The notes under the pieces were generated by a model, which saw nothing but the letters and a program-made list of their open reading frames with translations, had not been told where the DNA came from and did not search any database. The position numbers and the translations under genes are program-made. Positions 43,974 through 53,854 of a stretch of DNA of 64,000 nt are shown here, piece by piece. Source of the DNA: Buttiauxella ferragutiae (GTDB taxonomy: Bacteria; Pseudomonadota; Gammaproteobacteria; Enterobacterales; Enterobacteriaceae); NCBI RefSeq assembly GCF_001654915.1, contig NZ_LXEQ01000048.1; one strand, given 5' to 3'. Within the stretch, counting starts at the first letter, position 1, and each line of letters begins with the position of its first letter.

Positions 43974-46900
43974 TTACGCGATCAGTGAGTTATTGCCGTT
44001 GTTTGCGGCAAAGGTGTTCGGTATTTCCAGGATAAAATCACCAATATTGACGGTGGTGGCGTTGATGCCAACTAACGTGATGGCATCAGTACCAACGGTC
44101 ACAATGGTGTTGCCATTGCTTCCGTTAATGACCACGCTGCCGGCAAAAGTATCGGAAGTGATGCCCAGCAAACTCAGGTCGAGGTAATCCTGCCCGCCAT
44201 TGGCATTACTGTCGAAACCGGTAATACGGTCTTGCCCGAAGCTTGCGCTGAAGGCGAAGATGTCGTCACCCGTACCGCCGTCCATGTTGTCATTGCCAGC
44301 CTGACCATTAAGGATGTCGTTGCCGACGCCGCCAGCCAGCACATCAGCACCCGCGCCGCCAATCATGACGTCGTTGCCATTGCCGCCTTGTAGGTTGTCG
44401 ACACCGTCACCACCATCGAGGAAGTCATTTCCTTGCCCGCCCAGCAACTGGTCGTTTCCGCCCATGCCGAACAAGAAGTCGTTGCCGTTGCCACCGGTGA
44501 TAGTGTTGGAAAGGGCGTTCCCGGTGCCGATGAAACTGCCTTGCCCGGTGAATGTCAGATCTTCAACGTTATCGGTTAAGTCGTAGCTGCCAAGGTTGGT
44601 CTGGACGACGTCCGTTCCGCCATTCACCTCTTCAATGACCATGTCGCCAGCATCATCCACGATATAAGTGTCGTTTCCGGCACCGCCAGCCAGGCTATCG
44701 GCACCCAGGCCGCCATCAAGACTGTCGTTACCTGCATCACCTTGTAGGGTATCTTGTCCCGCTTCACCGAACAGGTTGTCGTTACCCACACCGCCGGCTA
44801 ACAGATCGTCGCCTGCACGACCTTGCAAGGTGTCGTTGCCACCTTCACCACGCAGGATATCGCTCCACGCGGTTCCGACGAGGGTGTTCCCGGTATTCGT
44901 GCCAACAATAAGGTCGCCAATAGGCTGGGTGGTGGAAGAGGTCAGGACAACAGGGGCGTTGCCTTCATCATCAACCACGGTCACCACCACCTGCAAAGTC
45001 CGGCCAACCATCCCCTGGCCTGGCGTGTAAGTCGCGGCAGTGGCACCGGCAATATTGGTAAAGCCGTTCCCGTTACTCATTCGCCATTGGTAGCTAAAGT
45101 TACCGCCGCTCAGGCCGTCAGCATCAGCAATACCGGAGACAACGGCGGTCAGCGTTATGCTCTCTGTTGGCGTTAGGTCGTTGATAACCGGAGTACCGGT
45201 GGTTGCTTGATCTCGTGGCATCACAGCCTGTGTTTGCCCGGACACTAAGGTTTCAGCATCGCCCATTCGGTCGTTGAAACTGGCAACCACGCGCAGTGGC
45301 GCACCCTGAATGGTTCCAGGAACTCTGAACTCTGCGCCAACTGCCTGATTCAGCCATGTGCCACCGACAAATGCCTGCCATGTCAACGTCATCGCCACAT
45401 TCGCCGCCAGACCGTTGCCATCCTGCAAGTTAGCGACGTTAACCCGCAGCAGATCGCCCACCTGTGGCGTAGCACTGCTGATGGTGAGATCGCCGACGCC
45501 CTGTTGCGCCGTGACCCATAACTGCTCACCGTTACCAAACTCCAGTTTTTCGATGTTCAGCAGGCGGTCAATACCATCATTGAGATTCAATGCGGCATTC
45601 GGGGTGGCGTGGTCGACTCTGAGGCTGCCATCCGCCATGCGGGTAAAGGCGTAGTTGCTGCTGACATCGCGGTACACCGCAACATCAGTTTCACTGCCAT
45701 CACCTTCTTGGAGGATTTCGCGCACAATCGAGAGCTGGTCGGGCTTTAAGGTACCGTTGAGCATGTAGGATTTCAGCTCGTTCATGCTGTCGGCACTGGT
45801 CACACCCGGCATCCCGCTGACTGCGATTCGCACGTTCAGCCACGCATCACCATCAATGATGTCGTTACCTTCTTTACCCGTCATGCGGTCGCTACCGCCG
45901 CCACCGAGTAAAATATCGCTGCCATCATCAGGGTTAAACAGCACCGCATTGGGGTCAGCGGAGTGTTCAACACCAAGAATGCTCTGTAGCCCGGTGATCC
46001 TGTCTGCACCTTCCTGGGTCAGATTATTGGAGAGCGGGGCGCCCTGAACTGGCGCGGTGCCGATAGGGCGTTCTGTCCCGACTAAGACATCGTCATGTTT
46101 CCATCCCGATAACCCTTCAACCAGGTCGAAACGGTCGCGCAGAATAAACTCTTGTTGGTTGACGAAAATTGGAATACCGAGGTCAGAGTTTGCGCCGTTC
46201 GTGTCGCCTTTATGGATTGCCCAGTCGAAACCGGCCATGCCATTGTTGCGCTGAATCCCCGCACCTTGAACCATGATGTCGTCGCCGGCTTCGCCATCGT
46301 AGTCAGTGTCGTTACCCTGGCCGTTCAGTACGTCGTGGCCGATAATCGTGCTGTTGAAGAACAGTTCGGAGTTTTCACCGGTTAGCGAGTCAAACCCGTC
46401 ACCGCCTTCGAGCCAGTCATCGCCTTCGTTACCCAGCAGCGCATCACCGCCCGAACCACCGAGCACAAAGTCATTATCCCGGCCAGCAAACACTTCCTGT
46501 GCATCTTCGCCTACCACCACAAAATCACTGCCGCTGCCGCCGAAGACCAGATCGTTGCCGTTACCGGAGAAGATCACATCGTGGCCGCCATCGCCATGCA
46601 GGAAGTCGGCATCACCCACAGGTGTGCCAGTGTCGGTAATAATGTCATCACCGTCACCGCCGTGAACTACGTCGGCTTCATCGCCACCATCAAGCCGGTC
46701 ATCACCAGCGTCACCCCACAGGCTGTCGATGCCTTTACCGCCGATTAACGTATCGTTGCCCGCGGACCCTCCTAGTACCACGTGCCCATCACCAGTGTAT
46801 TTAAGATAACCGCCGTCAGCCGCACCATCACCGTCCACATCCTGAGAGGCAGCGCGCCGTGTCATCAGCGGCGTCAACAAGTCTTTAAGCGGGTTACCCC

Positions 46901-49298
46901 AGGTTGGGTCGGCTTCGGTTTGCAGCGCCTGGTTCACTTCGAAAATATGGTCTGGGGTCTGGAACAGGTTAGCGGGCAGGTGAGATGAACCGATTTCGCC
47001 CAGATCGCTGTTGCGCATCACCAGTGCGGAAAACGAGTTGGCTTCCAGCTCATTGAGCATGTTCAGCCCCTGAGCACGGCTCAGGTAGTAGAAGCGGTCG
47101 CCGTCTTGCAGCAATTCCATTTGCGTTTCAAAGACAAAGTTGAAGGTTGAGCCGAGCATCCCGCCAAACTCATTTTTGCGCTCCGCTAGCCCGCCAATCC
47201 AGAAGTCGACCATATTCAGGCCGGATTCTTTGGTCGCCCAGGCACCGGTACTGTTGAAGAAATCCATCGCATCAGCAGGTGGTGGGGTGTTCGGTCCATC
47301 GCCGAACAGCAGGAAGTTCACCGCGGCACGTTTGCCTTCGATGGTGGTGGCACTCAGAATCAACTCATGCTGCCCGTAAGCGGCCATAAAGTTGATGATG
47401 GAAGCCGGATTTTTCAGGTAAGTGGTAAAATCAGCCCAGCTGGTATAAGGCCGTAATTCACTGTTAGCGCTTAATTCAAAGAATTGTGCGCGAGCCTGAT
47501 TCAGGGTCGGCATCGCCGTATCACGGCCTCGGGCAATGTTCAGTGCGCCTAAATCAAGCGGCAGGCCAATCAGGTTATTACGCAGGGCATCGGTAATAAA
47601 TTCATCAATTTCGTTACCAACTTGCCGCGTCATACCGCGCACAATCGCGCCAATCGCCTGTTCATCAGAAACCGCTTCGCTGTTGATCTGATTAAAGGCC
47701 AGCGGGTTGAGGAACGCTTCAATCAGGCCAATATCACCATCTTGCATAGCGATATCGGTACGCGCGACGGTTTCTGTCAGCATTGAGTGGCCAAAGCGGT
47801 AAACCACGTGAGCAAACTCAGCAAAGATAGCTGGGTTAATATCCGCACTGTTGGAGAAGACAAACGGGTCAACGGCGGGTTGCACAGTACGCGCAAACTC
47901 TTCGAAGACCAAGTGCTGATACTGCATTTCTGTGGTGAAACGACCCGCCTGGAATAAGTATTCGCCGTTCCACACCAGGGTGCCGGTATCGGCTGGCAAC
48001 TCAGTTATCTGGTGTGACGGCATTAACCATTGGTTGATAAGGTCAATATCGCCGGTTCCCAGAATCGTGGTTTTATACTCTTCCACCAGGCGGTTATGTT
48101 CGCTGTGGAATACCGCGTGTACTGCGGTTAAACCAATGTTTTCATTGCCGCGCCCGTCACCAGTTATAAAGTGTCGGTCGAGCAGTTCATTATCGTAGGT
48201 GCCCGCAGCCTGCTCGCCACCAATCACATTGTCGTCATCAGCCACCAGTCCTTTTGGCGTCGCCGTGTGGGCAATGTCATCAAGAAACGCGTGTCCGGTA
48301 CGGAAGGTATTCGCGGATAAAGCCTCACCGTTGGCTTCAACCAACCCAGCGGTGGTGACAATCTGCACTTTACCGTTTTCACTTAGGATCAAATTACCGT
48401 AGCGGTCGGTTGCCAGCAGCGGAACATTAAACACGTCTTGATCGGTGAGTTTAATACCGAGAATATGTTCAGCCTGGAATTTTACATCAGCCCAGGTTGC
48501 CAGTCCGCCATTAACACCACCTAATAAATTACCGGTAGGCTCAGGCTTACCATCAATTAATAGATATTCGCGGATGAATATTTGATGTGAAGGGTGGGAA
48601 GTGTAAGTTTGGTTTTGATCGATGAATGGGGTAGTGAGGTTTTTCGTTTCATGATTAGCATCAACTTCTGCCCGGGTTAATATCATGAAATTAGTGGGTG
48701 AGTCTTTAACCCATAAAGGGTCATCAGGTTGTAACGGAATAAAGACAATTCCGTTTCCTCCTTTGGGTATCAGATCCAAACCGTGGTCAAAGAACTGGCC
48801 GAAGAAGGTCATCCAGCCATTAAAAGCGGGGGATAGCCCGACATCGGGAGACAAGTTAGGAATCGACAAGCTGCCATTATCGGATTCTGTACCACCCCCT
48901 GGGGCATCAGCTAGACCTTCGTGTGCTTCGACTGCTGCGGGGTTTGAATTGGTTTGATCGGATATTAAGTTACTGATAATACGTGGGTCTGCATCGACAA
49001 CCATGCCTCCGATTTGGGTATAACTGGTTGACGCATCCGCATCTTGCCAGTTTAACGCGGTTAATCTTGGCATGGTTTGGTCGGCGGAACCGTAGAGCTC
49101 CTGACCTGGCAGAAGGTTATTCCAGGAACCATCGACGGTGCGCAATCCATACGGCAATAATGGGCTGGAAACAGCATCGCGTAGTACATCACCATTGATA
49201 GTGCCATCTGGGTTTGTCGCGGCTTCAGATATTTTTATCTGCTTAAGGATAAAAGCAAGATCGTGAAGTGTGACAGTAAAGTCATATTGTGAGGCCAT
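43974..49298 (-). CDS. secreted heme peroxidase with RTX calcium-binding repeats
   Basis: A 1774-residue protein without a Sec signal. Residues about 90-750 form an animal-type heme peroxidase (An_peroxidase): distal histidine 172 in FGQFFDHGLDLI, HAVFHSEHNRLVEEY near 394-408, and proximal His504 in YRFGHSMLTET. A first RTX block follows (about 850-990), then a linker, two Ig-like segments (about 1250-1450) and a second, longer RTX block to about 1700. Nonapeptides such as GGAGNDTYI bind calcium and fold outside the cell. It is the first gene of the operon with the exporter and adaptor. The closest described type is PehA of Pseudomonas putida. Confidence 0.92.
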   Translation of the reverse strand: MASQYDFTVTLHDLAFILKQIKISEAATNPDGTINGDVLRDAVSSPLLPYGLRTVDGSWNNLLPGQELYGSADQTMPRLTALNWQDADASTSYTQIGGMVVDADPRIISNLISDQTNSNPAAVEAHEGLADAPGGGTESDNGSLSIPNLSPDVGLSPAFNGWMTFFGQFFDHGLDLIPKGGNGIVFIPLQPDDPLWVKDSPTNFMILTRAEVDANHETKNLTTPFIDQNQTYTSHPSHQIFIREYLLIDGKPEPTGNLLGGVNGGLATWADVKFQAEHILGIKLTDQDVFNVPLLATDRYGNLILSENGKVQIVTTAGLVEANGEALSANTFRTGHAFLDDIAHTATPKGLVADDDNVIGGEQAAGTYDNELLDRHFITGDGRGNENIGLTAVHAVFHSEHNRLVEEYKTTILGTGDIDLINQWLMPSHQITELPADTGTLVWNGEYLFQAGRFTTEMQYQHLVFEEFARTVQPAVDPFVFSNSADINPAIFAEFAHVVYRFGHSMLTETVARTDIAMQDGDIGLIEAFLNPLAFNQINSEAVSDEQAIGAIVRGMTRQVGNEIDEFITDALRNNLIGLPLDLGALNIARGRDTAMPTLNQARAQFFELSANSELRPYTSWADFTTYLKNPASIINFMAAYGQHELILSATTIEGKRAAVNFLLFGDGPNTPPPADAMDFFNSTGAWATKESGLNMVDFWIGGLAERKNEFGGMLGSTFNFVFETQMELLQDGDRFYYLSRAQGLNMLNELEANSFSALVMRNSDLGEIGSSHLPANLFQTPDHIFEVNQALQTEADPTWGNPLKDLLTPLMTRRAASQDVDGDGAADGGYLKYTGDGHVVLGGSAGNDTLIGGKGIDSLWGDAGDDRLDGGDEADVVHGGDGDDIITDTGTPVGDADFLHGDGGHDVIFSGNGNDLVFGGSGSDFVVVGEDAQEVFAGRDNDFVLGGSGGDALLGNEGDDWLEGGDGFDSLTGENSELFFNSTIIGHDVLNGQGNDTDYDGEAGDDIMVQGAGIQRNNGMAGFDWAIHKGDTNGANSDLGIPIFVNQQEFILRDRFDLVEGLSGWKHDDVLVGTERPIGTAPVQGAPLSNNLTQEGADRITGLQSILGVEHSADPNAVLFNPDDGSDILLGGGGSDRMTGKEGNDIIDGDAWLNVRIAVSGMPGVTSADSMNELKSYMLNGTLKPDQLSIVREILQEGDGSETDVAVYRDVSSNYAFTRMADGSLRVDHATPNAALNLNDGIDRLLNIEKLEFGNGEQLWVTAQQGVGDLTISSATPQVGDLLRVNVANLQDGNGLAANVAMTLTWQAFVGGTWLNQAVGAEFRVPGTIQGAPLRVVASFNDRMGDAETLVSGQTQAVMPRDQATTGTPVINDLTPTESITLTAVVSGIADADGLSGGNFSYQWRMSNGNGFTNIAGATAATYTPGQGMVGRTLQVVVTVVDDEGNAPVVLTSSTTQPIGDLIVGTNTGNTLVGTAWSDILRGEGGNDTLQGRAGDDLLAGGVGNDNLFGEAGQDTLQGDAGNDSLDGGLGADSLAGGAGNDTYIVDDAGDMVIEEVNGGTDVVQTNLGSYDLTDNVEDLTFTGQGSFIGTGNALSNTITGGNGNDFLFGMGGNDQLLGGQGNDFLDGGDGVDNLQGGNGNDVMIGGAGADVLAGGVGNDILNGQAGNDNMDGGTGDDIFAFSASFGQDRITGFDSNANGGQDYLDLSLLGITSDTFAGSVVINGSNGNTIVTVGTDAITLVGINATTVNIGDFILEIPNTFAANNGNNSLIA

Positions 49299-50132
49299 AG
49301 ATAATTACCCCTATGTTTACCTTTTATAAGCTATCATCACTCGTTTCCGCCATGTTTGAAAATTGACAGATGAATGAACCGTATTCATAAAACAAATTAG
49401 CTGTGTGTAATAAATTGGCTAAATTCCTTTTTATTTAATTTAGAATATCGACGACCTGTTTTGAGTAATTCTCCTTGTATAATACTTAGCGCGGTAAGTT
49501 TATTTCATCCATTTACGACAAGCATTCAGGCAAGTTCCAGGCGGCTTCAGCCCTTTGAATCTGCAAATGAATTCAAAGCGATTGGATTTATAAAGATAAA
49601 CATTACCGAGCTTGATGGCGTATTGAGATTTCAATCTCACGTTACATTTTTTTATAATTATAACTATGGTTTTTCTTTGAATTACGTCTCTCATACTTTT
49701 TTATTACAAATAATTAAATCTGTAATTATTTTGTCACACAGCTTACACGAAAGGTTTTTTTAGTATCAGCGAGGTCGATGCTAAGAGGACGTTATTTAAA
49801 TAAAACAGGGGTGGTGGCTAATTAATATTTAATCTATCACATTGATTTTTATTGGTTATTGTTTTTACCAACTGGTCTTAATAAATATCATCATTCATTG
49901 AAAACCCAAATAGGAAAGAGTCTCATTCGCTGTGAAAAAGAAGGGCTTTTCATTTCTTTACATTCGCATTTAACTTAAAGTTTGTTTTTTGTACGCTGCT
50001 TTATTAATAACCTATAACCAGAATAACCATAAAAGGGTATTGGTCGTATTTTTAAAATAGAAAAATAGGGGGTGGATATTGAGCCCCCTGAATAACGTTC
50101 CAGTTTTCCGGACAGGGAAATGAAACATTCAA
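49299..50132. other. AT-rich intergenic region upstream of the peroxidase
   Basis: About 830 bp, far more AT-rich than the flanks. It should carry the promoter and leader of the peroxidase operon. Several short A/T tracts are suited to H-NS. A 100-codon frame at 49461-49763 on the + strand lacks a good ribosome site and its product is of unusual composition, so I do not call it a gene. No clear terminator for the operon ending at 50133 was seen. Confidence 0.5.
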
Positions 50133-51401
50133 TTATTCAACATCATCAGCCTGCCGGGGAGTGAGTACCGCCAGTGTTTCAAGCCGCACTGGTGTTAACG
50201 GCACTCTCGGCTGCGGTATCGGCCAGTCAAGCAGGTAACGGGCGGCGGTGGCGCAGATTTTCCCCTGGCACGCTCCCATCCCACAGCGGCTATTGAGTTT
50301 GCAGGCAGTCCAACCGGACTGGGTATTGATTTGCCCCAGCGTCACATCTTCACAGCGGCACAAAAAAGTGTCTGCGGCACCCAGATTTTTAAGTGCCGGA
50401 TTTAGCAAAAAGGTTTGGCTGACTGCGGTGGCAAAACGTTGCCATTTGCTGCGTTTTGCCAGCAATGCTTGCGCAGCCGCTGTATTACCACTGGCAGCAT
50501 ATCCGGCAATTGTGCCTTCCACCAAAGCGAGTTCACTTCCACCCACACCGGTGCATTCACCAGCCGCATACAGGTTGGTAATACTGGTTTGCTGCCATTC
50601 ATCAACGGAAATGGCTGCATTTTCTATCCGGCAACCCAACAACATGGCTAATTCGATATTGGCTACCAGCCCAAATCCGCAGGCTAAACGATCACAAGCG
50701 ATGGTTCGAATTTGTCCACCTTGTTGGACACGAACGGCGGCAAGCCGCTGCTGGCCTTGCGCTTCCAGCACATAACTGTTTGGGCGATAGCATCGGTTAA
50801 TTAAACCTAATGACTGCCGCACTTTCGCAGGCCACTGCCACAGCCCTTTGGCGAATGTGACGAGTCTGCTCATCGCGGCTTGTTCGGCCAGCAACGTGAC
50901 TTTACCGCCCGCTTTACTGACGCTGTCGGCAACCGCCAGTAGCAACGGCCCGCTTCCGGCTATCACCACCCGTTCGCCACGCAACGATAAGCCGTTTTTG
51001 ATTTGTGCCTGTAAGCCACCGGCACCTGTCACGCCCGGTAAAGTCCAGCCAGGGAAGGGCAGTAACAGTTCGCGCGCGCCACAGCATAAAATTAACCGTT
51101 GGTAGTCGATAGTCCCGCAACCTTTGTCATTTTCGTACAACAGTTGCTGTGGCCCGCTTTGCGCCACCACTTTGCTGCCGTTGAGCAGGGTAAAGTGTTC
51201 TAACGCATCAATGGCTTGCCGATATTGGCTGGCGAGTGCGGGTAACTCGACTTCAGGCCCATCGCGCCAGATTTGCCCGCCAGGACGCGGATTATCATCA
51301 AGCATCACGATTCGTTGCTGGCTTTCACCTGCCGCCAGCGCAGCGGCCATTCCGGCAGGGCCAGCGCCGATAATCAACACGTCGCATTGCAGGTTATTCA
51401 T
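50133..51401 (-). CDS. D-hydroxyproline dehydrogenase alpha-type subunit (HcnB-like FAD oxidoreductase)
   Basis: A 422-residue NAD(P)/FAD-type oxidoreductase. N-terminal FAD motif IIGAGPAGMAAALAA; second dinucleotide motif IAGSGPLLLAVA; C-terminal BFD-like [2Fe-2S] domain with cysteines in CRCEDVTLGQI, CGMGACQGKIC. Last of a four-gene operon (epimerase, beta, gamma, alpha). The set matches the heterotrimeric D-hydroxyproline dehydrogenases, which oxidise cis-4-hydroxy-D-proline to pyrroline-4-hydroxy-2-carboxylate. Its start overlaps the gamma gene by 4 nt. Confidence 0.83.
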   Translation of the reverse strand: MNNLQCDVLIIGAGPAGMAAALAAGESQQRIVMLDDNPRPGGQIWRDGPEVELPALASQYRQAIDALEHFTLLNGSKVVAQSGPQQLLYENDKGCGTIDYQRLILCCGARELLLPFPGWTLPGVTGAGGLQAQIKNGLSLRGERVVIAGSGPLLLAVADSVSKAGGKVTLLAEQAAMSRLVTFAKGLWQWPAKVRQSLGLINRCYRPNSYVLEAQGQQRLAAVRVQQGGQIRTIACDRLACGFGLVANIELAMLLGCRIENAAISVDEWQQTSITNLYAAGECTGVGGSELALVEGTIAGYAASGNTAAAQALLAKRSKWQRFATAVSQTFLLNPALKNLGAADTFLCRCEDVTLGQINTQSGWTACKLNSRCGMGACQGKICATAARYLLDWPIPQPRVPLTPVRLETLAVLTPRQADDVE

Positions 51402-51646
51402 TTATTCCCACTCCGTTCGATTCTCATCTCGGGCTGGCACAAAGTTTGGCAGGCCAGTCGTTGCTCACCATCAATGATGACCCGGCATTCCTGACACACA
51501 CCCATGCCACAGAAAGCCGCTCGCGGTTGCTGGCTGACGGAAATTCGGCAGTAATCTTGCCCGCTTAAGCTGAGTGCTGCCGCCACGGTGATGCCTTCTG
51601 GTACCTGATAAGGTTGTCCGGCGAGGGTTAAGGAGATCAGTTTCAT
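51398..51646 (-). CDS. D-hydroxyproline dehydrogenase gamma-type subunit ([2Fe-2S] ferredoxin, HcnA-like)
   Basis: An 82-residue Fer2_4 protein. Cluster cysteines appear as CRISV... , CGMGVCQECRV and CQTLC. The ATG at 51646 overlaps the beta-subunit stop (ATGA); the annotated longer frame from 51655 would begin inside it. It carries electrons between the two flavin subunits or out to the membrane chain. Confidence 0.83.
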   Translation of the reverse strand: MKLISLTLAGQPYQVPEGITVAAALSLSGQDYCRISVSQQPRAAFCGMGVCQECRVIIDGEQRLACQTLCQPEMRIERSGNK

Positions 51647-52758
51647 AAGAGGCACTCGTCTGTGGCGAACATACGCGCAGCCAGATAAGGAGTGTCATCA
51701 ATGGCGGTGCGCTGTTGTTGGATTTGCGCGGCAATCAATGCCGCACTGCCCATCGCCGTGGTGACGCCAAGACCTTCATGTCCGAGCGCCAACCACAGCC
51801 ATGAATAATCCGGATGGGGACCAAGCAAGGGAAGGCCATCGGCCGACGCTGCCCTAAACCCCGCCCAGCAGCGGATGATGTTCATTTTTGCCAGCTCGGG
51901 CAGGTAGTCTGTAGCGCGTTTAAGCATGGTGGCGAGCAAAGGCATGTCGATGGCTGGGTTGAGGGTGTCAAACTGGCGTGAGGAACCAATCAGCAATTGG
52001 CCGGTTGGGCGAGCCTGCACGTTAAAGGCCACGGATGTGCCGTCGGAAGCATGCGCACTGGCTCCATAACCTAGCTCCACCAGTTGGTGTTTTACCGTGT
52101 GTGGATAGCGGTCGGTGATCGCCAGTTGGCCTTTTTTGGCTCGCAGTAGCGGCGTTGCCAGCAGTTTGTCGGCCTGTAAACCACAGGCTAAGGTGATAAC
52201 CGGTGCGCTAAATCGCTGCCCACTCGCCAAAACCACCGACTGCTGTTCCAGTGCTATGACTTCACCGTAAATCCGCTGGACGGCTTGCCCCGCATCGTCA
52301 ACCAACCAACGGGCCGCATTCGGGGCGTAAATAATGCCATCTCCCGGCACGCGCAAACCACCGGCTAATCCACCACGTAGCATCGGTTCAAGTTGTACCA
52401 CCTGTTGTGGGGTCAGCAGTTCACTGTTCACGCCAAATGCGGCCATCCGTTGCTGTTTAACTTCCGCAATCGCCATTTCTTCGGGCTTTTCTGCCAGCCA
52501 CAAGGTACCGCAGTCGCGCCAGGCGCAGTCTTCCGGCATACGGTCGACCACGCTGCGCCACAAATTCAACGAATAACTACTCAGCGCCAGTTCAGCGGGG
52601 TTGTCATCCATACACACCAAATGCCCCATGCCAGCAGCGGTCGCGCCAGGGCGTTGGTCGTCAACCAGCAACACCCGTAACCCTTGTTGTGCTAACTGCC
52701 ATGCGCAGGCCGTACCGATAATACCCGCGCCAATGACAATCGCATCGGCGGTCGCCAT
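51643..52758 (-). CDS. D-hydroxyproline dehydrogenase beta-type subunit (DAO-family FAD oxidoreductase)
   Basis: A 371-residue DAO-fold flavoprotein. FAD motif VIGAGIIGTACAWQLAQQGL; C-terminal WAGFRAASADGLPLLGP and LGHEGLGVTTAMGSA. It resembles HcnC/DadA and should hold the catalytic flavin that oxidises D-hydroxyproline (or D-proline). It starts at the last base of the epimerase gene (TAATG). Confidence 0.85.
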   Translation of the reverse strand: MATADAIVIGAGIIGTACAWQLAQQGLRVLLVDDQRPGATAAGMGHLVCMDDNPAELALSSYSLNLWRSVVDRMPEDCAWRDCGTLWLAEKPEEMAIAEVKQQRMAAFGVNSELLTPQQVVQLEPMLRGGLAGGLRVPGDGIIYAPNAARWLVDDAGQAVQRIYGEVIALEQQSVVLASGQRFSAPVITLACGLQADKLLATPLLRAKKGQLAITDRYPHTVKHQLVELGYGASAHASDGTSVAFNVQARPTGQLLIGSSRQFDTLNPAIDMPLLATMLKRATDYLPELAKMNIIRCWAGFRAASADGLPLLGPHPDYSWLWLALGHEGLGVTTAMGSAALIAAQIQQQRTAIDDTPYLAARMFATDECLL

Positions 52759-53708
52759 TAACGTATCCCCCAGGCAAACGGGTCGCGTTCATCCAGTAAC
52801 AATTGGCTATCGGCACAGACAAAAGCTTGTCCGCGAATAAACGGTGTCACGGTGTTTCCGACATTGGGCTGGTAATAACCGCTGAACTCACTGCCGATCA
52901 CGCTGGCCTGGCGCCAGATTTCACCTGGTAATAATTTGTCATCTGCGGCCAGGCAAGCCAGTTTGGCACTGGTTCCGGTGCCACACGGCGAGCGGTCATA
53001 GGCTTTGCCTGGGCATAAGACAAAATTGCGGCTGTCGGCCTGTTCGTCGTCGCAGAAGAGTTCAATATGATCGATAACACCGCCGTCTTCCCCGTAAATC
53101 CCCGCGTTTTCTAGCGCCTGGCGTACCGCCCAACTGAAGGCGGTTAGGGCTTCAATATTGTTAGTGGCGATGCTCAAGTGATGGTCGCTGATGAGGAAGA
53201 ACCAGTTTCCCCCCCAGGCAATATCTCCGGTGACTTCGCCATAGCCTTCAACAGACACGGCGACTTGCTGGCGGTAACGATAAGCGGGGACATTTTCGAT
53301 AGTTACACTGCCATCTTCATGCAACGTTGCGCTCACCGTGCCAACCGGGGTTTCAATCTGGTGTTCGCCCACAGCAATGTGACCAAGATACGCCAGAGAG
53401 GTGATGAGCCCAATGGTGCCGTGGCCGCACATGCCGAGATAGCCGCTATTATTGAAGAAGATCACCCCGGCGGCGGCGTGTGGAGAGCAGGGCTGGCAGA
53501 GCAACGCGCCCACTAATACATCGTTGCCACGCGGTTCCAGAATGATAGCACTACGCCAGTCATCATAATGTTGAGCGAAAAGCGCTTTACGCTCAGCCAT
53601 GCTGCCACGGCCCAGGTCGGGAAAACCATCGATAATCAACCTGGTAGGTTCACCACCGGTGTGGGAGTCAATCGCGCGTAATGCGATGAAAGGGGATGCA
53701 GGTGTCAT
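52758..53708 (-). CDS. 4-hydroxyproline 2-epimerase (proline racemase family)
   Basis: A 316-residue enzyme. Two catalytic cysteines are visible: GYLGMCGHGTIG and DRSPCGTGTSAKLA. The Cys/Cys pair marks epimerases, not the Cys/Thr trans-3-hydroxyproline dehydratases. The start motif IDSHTGGEPTRLI is typical. It turns trans-4-hydroxy-L-proline into cis-4-hydroxy-D-proline, the first step. First gene of the - strand operon, divergent from the AraC-type regulator. Confidence 0.9.
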   Translation of the reverse strand: MTPASPFIALRAIDSHTGGEPTRLIIDGFPDLGRGSMAERKALFAQHYDDWRSAIILEPRGNDVLVGALLCQPCSPHAAAGVIFFNNSGYLGMCGHGTIGLITSLAYLGHIAVGEHQIETPVGTVSATLHEDGSVTIENVPAYRYRQQVAVSVEGYGEVTGDIAWGGNWFFLISDHHLSIATNNIEALTAFSWAVRQALENAGIYGEDGGVIDHIELFCDDEQADSRNFVLCPGKAYDRSPCGTGTSAKLACLAADDKLLPGEIWRQASVIGSEFSGYYQPNVGNTVTPFIRGQAFVCADSQLLLDERDPFAWGIR

Positions 53709-53746
53709 GGGTGTCTCTCAATGGTTAATTAAATGTTACCAATAGA

Positions 53747-53854
53747 TTAAGACTGACCGAATCCCGCCATCACGGCTTGACCTTTTTCGGCAACGGCGAT
53801 GCCGAAATCAGCACAATGCAAAATGGCCTGAGTCCACATCACGTAACTCACCAT
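53747..53854 (-). other. 35-codon open frame in the hydroxyproline divergent promoter
   Basis: Between the epimerase gene and the regulator an ATG frame encodes MVSYVMWTQAILHCADFGIA and on to AVMAGFGQS. Codon use looks like coding DNA, unlike the AT-rich rest of the gap. No clear Shine-Dalgarno precedes it. It could be a small protein, a leader peptide or the tail of a lost gene. I recognise no family. Confidence 0.3.

Noticed and set aside
44314..46665. Several proline- and serine-rich frames on the + strand opposite the peroxidase gene
   Set aside because: They are the mirror of the GG-x-G-x-D repeat codons of the RTX blocks and carry no start signals.
49461..49763. 100-codon frame in the AT-rich gap before the peroxidase gene
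   Set aside because: No ribosome-binding site, odd composition rich in Phe, Ile and Ser, and no recognisable fold; AT-rich DNA gives such frames by chance less often, but nothing supports this one.
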